Position numbers and translations under genes: made by a program
From: Butyricicoccus sp. OM04-18BH
GTDB taxonomy: Bacteria; Bacillota; Clostridia; Oscillospirales; Butyricicoccaceae
DNA length: 64,000 nt
Assembly: GCF_003481705.1 (NCBI RefSeq)
Contig: NZ_QULN01000004.1
Span: forward strand, 138,905 to 202,904
Reading direction: 5' to 3'
The notes under the pieces: generated by a model
The model's database searches: none
Told to the model about the DNA's origin: nothing
Seen by the model: the letters and a program-made list of their open reading frames with translations, nothing else
Shown here: piece after piece, positions 60,595-64,000 of the stretch
How positions within the stretch are numbered: the first letter of the stretch is position 1
How the letters are laid out: each line of letters begins with the position of its first letter

Positions 60595-61512
60595 TTATTT
60601 GATGGCCGCTACGATGTCGTCGCGCATGCGGATCGCTTCTGCGCGGGCGGCTTCCTTGTAGTCCTCGCCGTTGTTTCCGGTCTTTTTCCACGCGCACATG
60701 ATGCCGCGGGAGGAATTTACGATCGCGCCGAGGCCGTCGTCGTTGAACGCATTTGCAATGTCCTTTGCGGTCGCGCCCTGCGCGCCGTAGCCCGGTACGA
60801 GGAAGTAGCTCTTCGGCAGCAGCTCGCGGATGATCCTCTGCTCCTCGGGATAGGTCGCGCCGACGACCGCGCCGATCTGGTTGTAGCCACACGGGGTGTC
60901 CAGACCTTCGCCCCACTTTGCGACCATCTCAGCCATGCGCGCGTAGAGCGGCTTGCCCTCCATGTCGCGGTTCTGCAGCTCGCCGGAGGACGGGTTGGAG
61001 GTCTTGACGAGCAGGAACAGGCTCTTCTCACGGCTGCGGCACTCCTTGAGGAAGGGCTCGACGCCGTCCGTGCCGAGGTAGCCGTTTACGGTGACGCTGT
61101 CGCAGCCATAGGGCGCGATCTCGGTGTCGCCGACACGGGTCTTGCCGAGGTACGCCTCTGCATACGCGGAAGCGGTCGCGCCGATGTCGTTGCGCTTGAT
61201 GTCGCCGATGACGTACATGCCCTTGGCGTGCGCGTAGTCGATGGTCTCCTTGAGTGCCATCGCGCCGTAGGAGCCGAGCAGCTCATAATATGCAGCCTGC
61301 GGCTTGACCGCCGGGACGATGTCGCACAGCGCGTCGATCAGACCGCAGTTGAACGCAACAACGCTCTCGGCTGCTGCGCGCAGGGTCTCGCCGTGCAGCA
61401 TCATGTTGCGCCCCGAAATATGCTGCGGAATGTATTCGAGACGGGCGTCCAGACCGGCTACGGTCGGATTGCCTTTTTCCTTGATCTTTTCTACTAAGGT
61501 TTGGATAGACAT
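60595..61512 (-). CDS. pyrF: Orotidine 5'-phosphate decarboxylase (long form)
   Basis: 305 residues, the longer PyrF2 type. NPTVAGLDARLEYIPQHISG opens the barrel; VIGDIKRNDIGATASAYAEA carries the DxKxxD catalytic set and YFLVPGYGAQGATAKDIANA the phosphate site. It makes UMP from OMP. GAAAGGAAG precedes the start. It is second in the pyrR-pyrF-carAB run. Confidence 0.95.
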   Translation of the reverse strand: MSIQTLVEKIKEKGNPTVAGLDARLEYIPQHISGRNMMLHGETLRAAAESVVAFNCGLIDALCDIVPAVKPQAAYYELLGSYGAMALKETIDYAHAKGMYVIGDIKRNDIGATASAYAEAYLGKTRVGDTEIAPYGCDSVTVNGYLGTDGVEPFLKECRSREKSLFLLVKTSNPSSGELQNRDMEGKPLYARMAEMVAKWGEGLDTPCGYNQIGAVVGATYPEEQRIIRELLPKSYFLVPGYGAQGATAKDIANAFNDDGLGAIVNSSRGIMCAWKKTGNNGEDYKEAARAEAIRMRDDIVAAIK

Positions 61513-61575
61513 TTGGTTCTTCCTTTCTCATAGTGAGTGTATCATGCGGCTGCAAGAGACAGCGGGGATGCTGCC

Positions 61576-62205
<630 letters not shown>

Positions 62206-62333
62206 TTACACCTGTCCCCCTGTTTCGGCTGACGGCGTATGCACTGTTTTCTGCCTTGTGCGGCTCACGGGCCGCTTCTTAAAGGCGGATTTTTCCAAAT
62301 CGTACCGTGAACGGAGCCACGGTGTTCTCTATC

Positions 62334-62362
62334 ATTATACTGTATGTGAGCGTTTTTGTAAA
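62334..62362 (-). promoter_or_regulatory. Promoter of the pyr/car operon
   Basis: On the minus strand TTTACA (62357-62362), 17 bases, TATAAT (62334-62339). The leader to pyrR is about 230 nt and includes ACCGTG/CACGGT (62306-62325) and a GCGGC-rich hairpin; 62098-62333 holds no gene. Confidence 0.75.
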
Positions 62363-62504
62363 CAGTCGATTGCGCAAAATATTCCGGATTTTGCAGGTGG
62401 ATTTTGTCAGCGCTGACGGAGGAAGAAAGCGGGCGCGGCGGGACATAATAAGGGAGCGGCGCGGAGAGCGGCGCTGAAAAAAAGCGAAAAACGGAGGAAG
62501 AAGT

Positions 62505-62675
62505 ATGCAGGTATCACCATTTGTATCGGGTGTCGCGACGGGAGCGGTCGCGGGGGCAGTGATGAGCATTGTGGCGGCGAGTGCGATGCTGAACCCGTCG
62601 CTGCGGCATTCGGCGCAGCACGCAGCGAACCGGGCGGAGCACGCAGTGCACCGTGCGGTGAGCAGGATGGGATAA
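62505..62675 (+). CDS. 56-residue membrane protein
   Basis: GGAGG (62493-62497) lies eight bases ahead of the ATG. The protein is MQVSPFVSGVATGAVAGAVM then an Ala-rich helix and a His/Arg-rich tail (HSAQHAANRAEHAVHRAV). The first helix is Gly/Ala-rich with small-residue spacing, like YtxH-type membrane helices. Unknown function; clearly separate from the repeat that follows. Confidence 0.6.
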   Translation: MQVSPFVSGVATGAVAGAVMSIVAASAMLNPSLRHSAQHAANRAEHAVHRAVSRMG

Positions 62676-62703
62676 GCCCGCCCGAGGGCAGGCGTCCCTT
62701 TTG

Positions 62704-63362
62704 CTTTACCGTCGGATGACGGCAGACCTTCCGCCGATACAGCGGCTCGCCGCTGGAGGCGAGAATGGCCCTCCCGGGCCGGGGATGTTCGCCATGGCAT
62801 GGCGTGGGGATTGCCGCCGCCCGGCGGCGGGGGCAAAAGGGGCAGGGACACCAAGGTTTCCCTGCCCCTCTTGACTCCCCAACCTTTCCTGGGGACGCGA
62901 CTCCCTTCGGTCGCGCGTCTAAAAGCGAGGGGCCCACAGGGACGTCTGGTGCTCCAAGGCACAATCCTTGATTGAAGCGGAGCTTTTCGCAGCGGAACGC
63001 TGTCGTTCTGCACAGAATGGCCGCGCACTGTTATGCGCGGCGCCTTACGCAAGGGAAATTCAGGGCAGTAAAGCGTCCAAAAATCTGCCCGACGCACGGA
63101 ACCGAGCTCCCGTACCCCGTTTAGCCGAGCATCTTCGATGCGACGGCTCAAAGGAAGGTCAGGGGAGTCAAGAGGGGACAGGAAACCATGTTTGGTGTCC
63201 TGTCCCCTTTTGCCCTCCGCCGTGGGCACGGCGTCTCCGCCGCCGAAGGCGGCAATGCATACGCCATGTCATAGCGAATACCCTCTGCCCGGGAGAGCCG
63301 TTTTCGCCTCCAGCGGCGAGCCGCTGTATCGGCGGAACCGCCTGCCGTCAGCAGACGGTTAA
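62704..63362 (+). repeat. MITE-like intergenic repeat, copy C
   Basis: A 32-base perfect inverted pair, 62731-62762 and 63304-63335 (starting CCGCCGATACAGCGG), extends outward with some mismatches to 62704 and 63362. The core 62890-63140 matches copy A in the same orientation (GCGAGGGGCCCACAGGG). The outer stems differ from A but still pair (CCGTC/GACGG in place of CCCTC/GAGGG). The region 62676-63394 has no other feature. Confidence 0.85.
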
Positions 63363-63394
63363 GAGAAAAAAACCTCTGCTGAGGGCATAAGAAA

Positions 63395-63421
63395 AAGGCT
63401 CCCTTTTGTCAAGAGAGCCTT
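63395..63421 (-). terminator. Terminator of the right-edge dehydrogenase gene
   Basis: On the minus strand AAGGCTCTCTT/AAAGGGAGCCTT with TTTCTT behind it. Confidence 0.8.
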
Positions 63422-63463
63422 CTTTTCTTGTTTTACATCAGCGTACGCTGCGGATTTTCGGAA

Positions 63464-64000
63464 TTACTCCTCAACCTTTACGTAAACGCCGCCGTTACGG
63501 CAGGACTCGGTAGCAGCCTTAGCCATGAGAACCGGACGCAGGCCGTCAACAGCGCCGACAGCAACCGGCTTGTCGTTGTTGATCGCATCAACGAAGGAGA
63601 TAACCTGGTTGATGAATGCCTGGTTGTAGCGCTCGAGGAAGAACCACAGCGGCTTCTCGGACTTTGCGCCGTCTACGGTCATAACGGTGGTGGTGTTGAC
63701 CAGATCGTTAGCGTCGGAAGCCATGCCCTTGGAGCCGAAAGCCTCTACGCGCTGATCGTAGCCGTAAACTGCCTGACGGGAGTTGTTGATAACAGCGATG
63801 CAGCCGTTAGCCATCTTCATGGTAACAACAGCGGTGTCAACGTCCGGAATGCCGGACTCTTCCTGCAGCTTCGGGTTAACGAGGCAGGAACCGACAGCGG
63901 AGATCTCAACAGCCTCGGAACCGGTTACGTAGCGAACCATGTCGAAGTCGTGGATCATCATATCATAGAAGATACCGCCGGAAACTGCGACGTAGGATGC
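63464..64000 (-). CDS. Gfo/Idh/MocA family dehydrogenase, C-terminal part (cut by window edge)
   Basis: 179 codons are visible and the frame continues past the right edge. GGIFYDMMIHDFDMVRYVTG is the conserved catalytic stretch with the HDFD motif of inositol 2-dehydrogenase (IolG), and VEAFGSKGMASDAND and RYNQAFINQVISFVDAI follow. It most resembles inositol 2-dehydrogenase, which oxidises myo-inositol with NAD, but the nucleotide-binding domain is outside the window. Ended by a terminator at 63395-63421. Confidence 0.85.
   Translation of the reverse strand, partial: ASYVAVSGGIFYDMMIHDFDMVRYVTGSEAVEISAVGSCLVNPKLQEESGIPDVDTAVVTMKMANGCIAVINNSRQAVYGYDQRVEAFGSKGMASDANDLVNTTTVMTVDGAKSEKPLWFFLERYNQAFINQVISFVDAINNDKPVAVGAVDGLRPVLMAKAATESCRNGGVYVKVEE

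Overview
The window looks like the chromosome of a low-to-mid-GC Gram-positive member of the Clostridia, most likely an Oscillospirales/Ruminococcaceae-type gut anaerobe. The grounds are clostridial-type promoters and strong Shine-Dalgarno sites, an S-layer-homology surface protein, an LCP cell-wall ligase, a fragment of the forespore sigma factor SigG, a free-standing Spo0A-type DNA-binding domain, a c-di-GMP-I riboswitch, and pdxST, carAB, pyrR/pyrF and spermidine operons. This placement is inference. No rRNA, tRNA or CRISPR array was seen.

Region 1 (1-7 kb) is accessory DNA with a mobile-element character. It holds an AAA/DUF4143 ATPase, a small zinc-finger protein, a DUF960 protein, an amidoligase with zinc-binding N-terminal modules paired with a class II glutamine amidotransferase, an excisionase-like HTH, and three successive small serine-recombinase paralogues, the third lacking catalytic motifs. 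Region 2 (7-21.9 kb) is a surface-polysaccharide locus: ABC exporter, two near-identical rfbA copies bracketing 10.8 kb, galE, several glycosyltransferases, a pyruvyltransferase-family protein and a gtrB/gtrA pair. Its middle genes are clearly AT-rich, which suggests acquired DNA. It ends at a strong terminator.

Region 3 (22-25 kb) has a c-di-GMP-I riboswitch ahead of a secreted SLH-domain protein, so a surface protein appears to be controlled by c-di-GMP beside the polysaccharide genes. Region 4 (25-34 kb) is mixed: AlkD-like protein, XRE regulator, a pair of zinc-ribbon proteins, a candidate small RNA, a Spo0A-C-only protein, an Rpn-type nuclease, and a large serine recombinase abutting a broken internal fragment of sigG.

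Region 5 (34-64 kb) is mostly housekeeping: pta, pdxST, an alanine/sodium symporter preceded by an internally deleted remnant of a second copy, DAHP synthase, a peptidoglycan amidase, an operon with two routes to spermidine (speD-speA-speE-carboxyspermidine dehydrogenase-nspC), pyk-LCP-M16 peptidase, a nucleotidyltransferase, secG, pyrR-pyrF-carA-carB, and a truncated Gfo/Idh/MocA dehydrogenase at the right edge. Two families of structured intergenic repeats lie here. One is a roughly 0.65 kb MITE-like element with terminal inverted repeats (three copies). The other is a roughly 0.18 kb six-hairpin element whose stems covary between its two copies. These repeats, the c-di-GMP switch/SLH pairing and the duplicated rfbA genes are the most notable observations.
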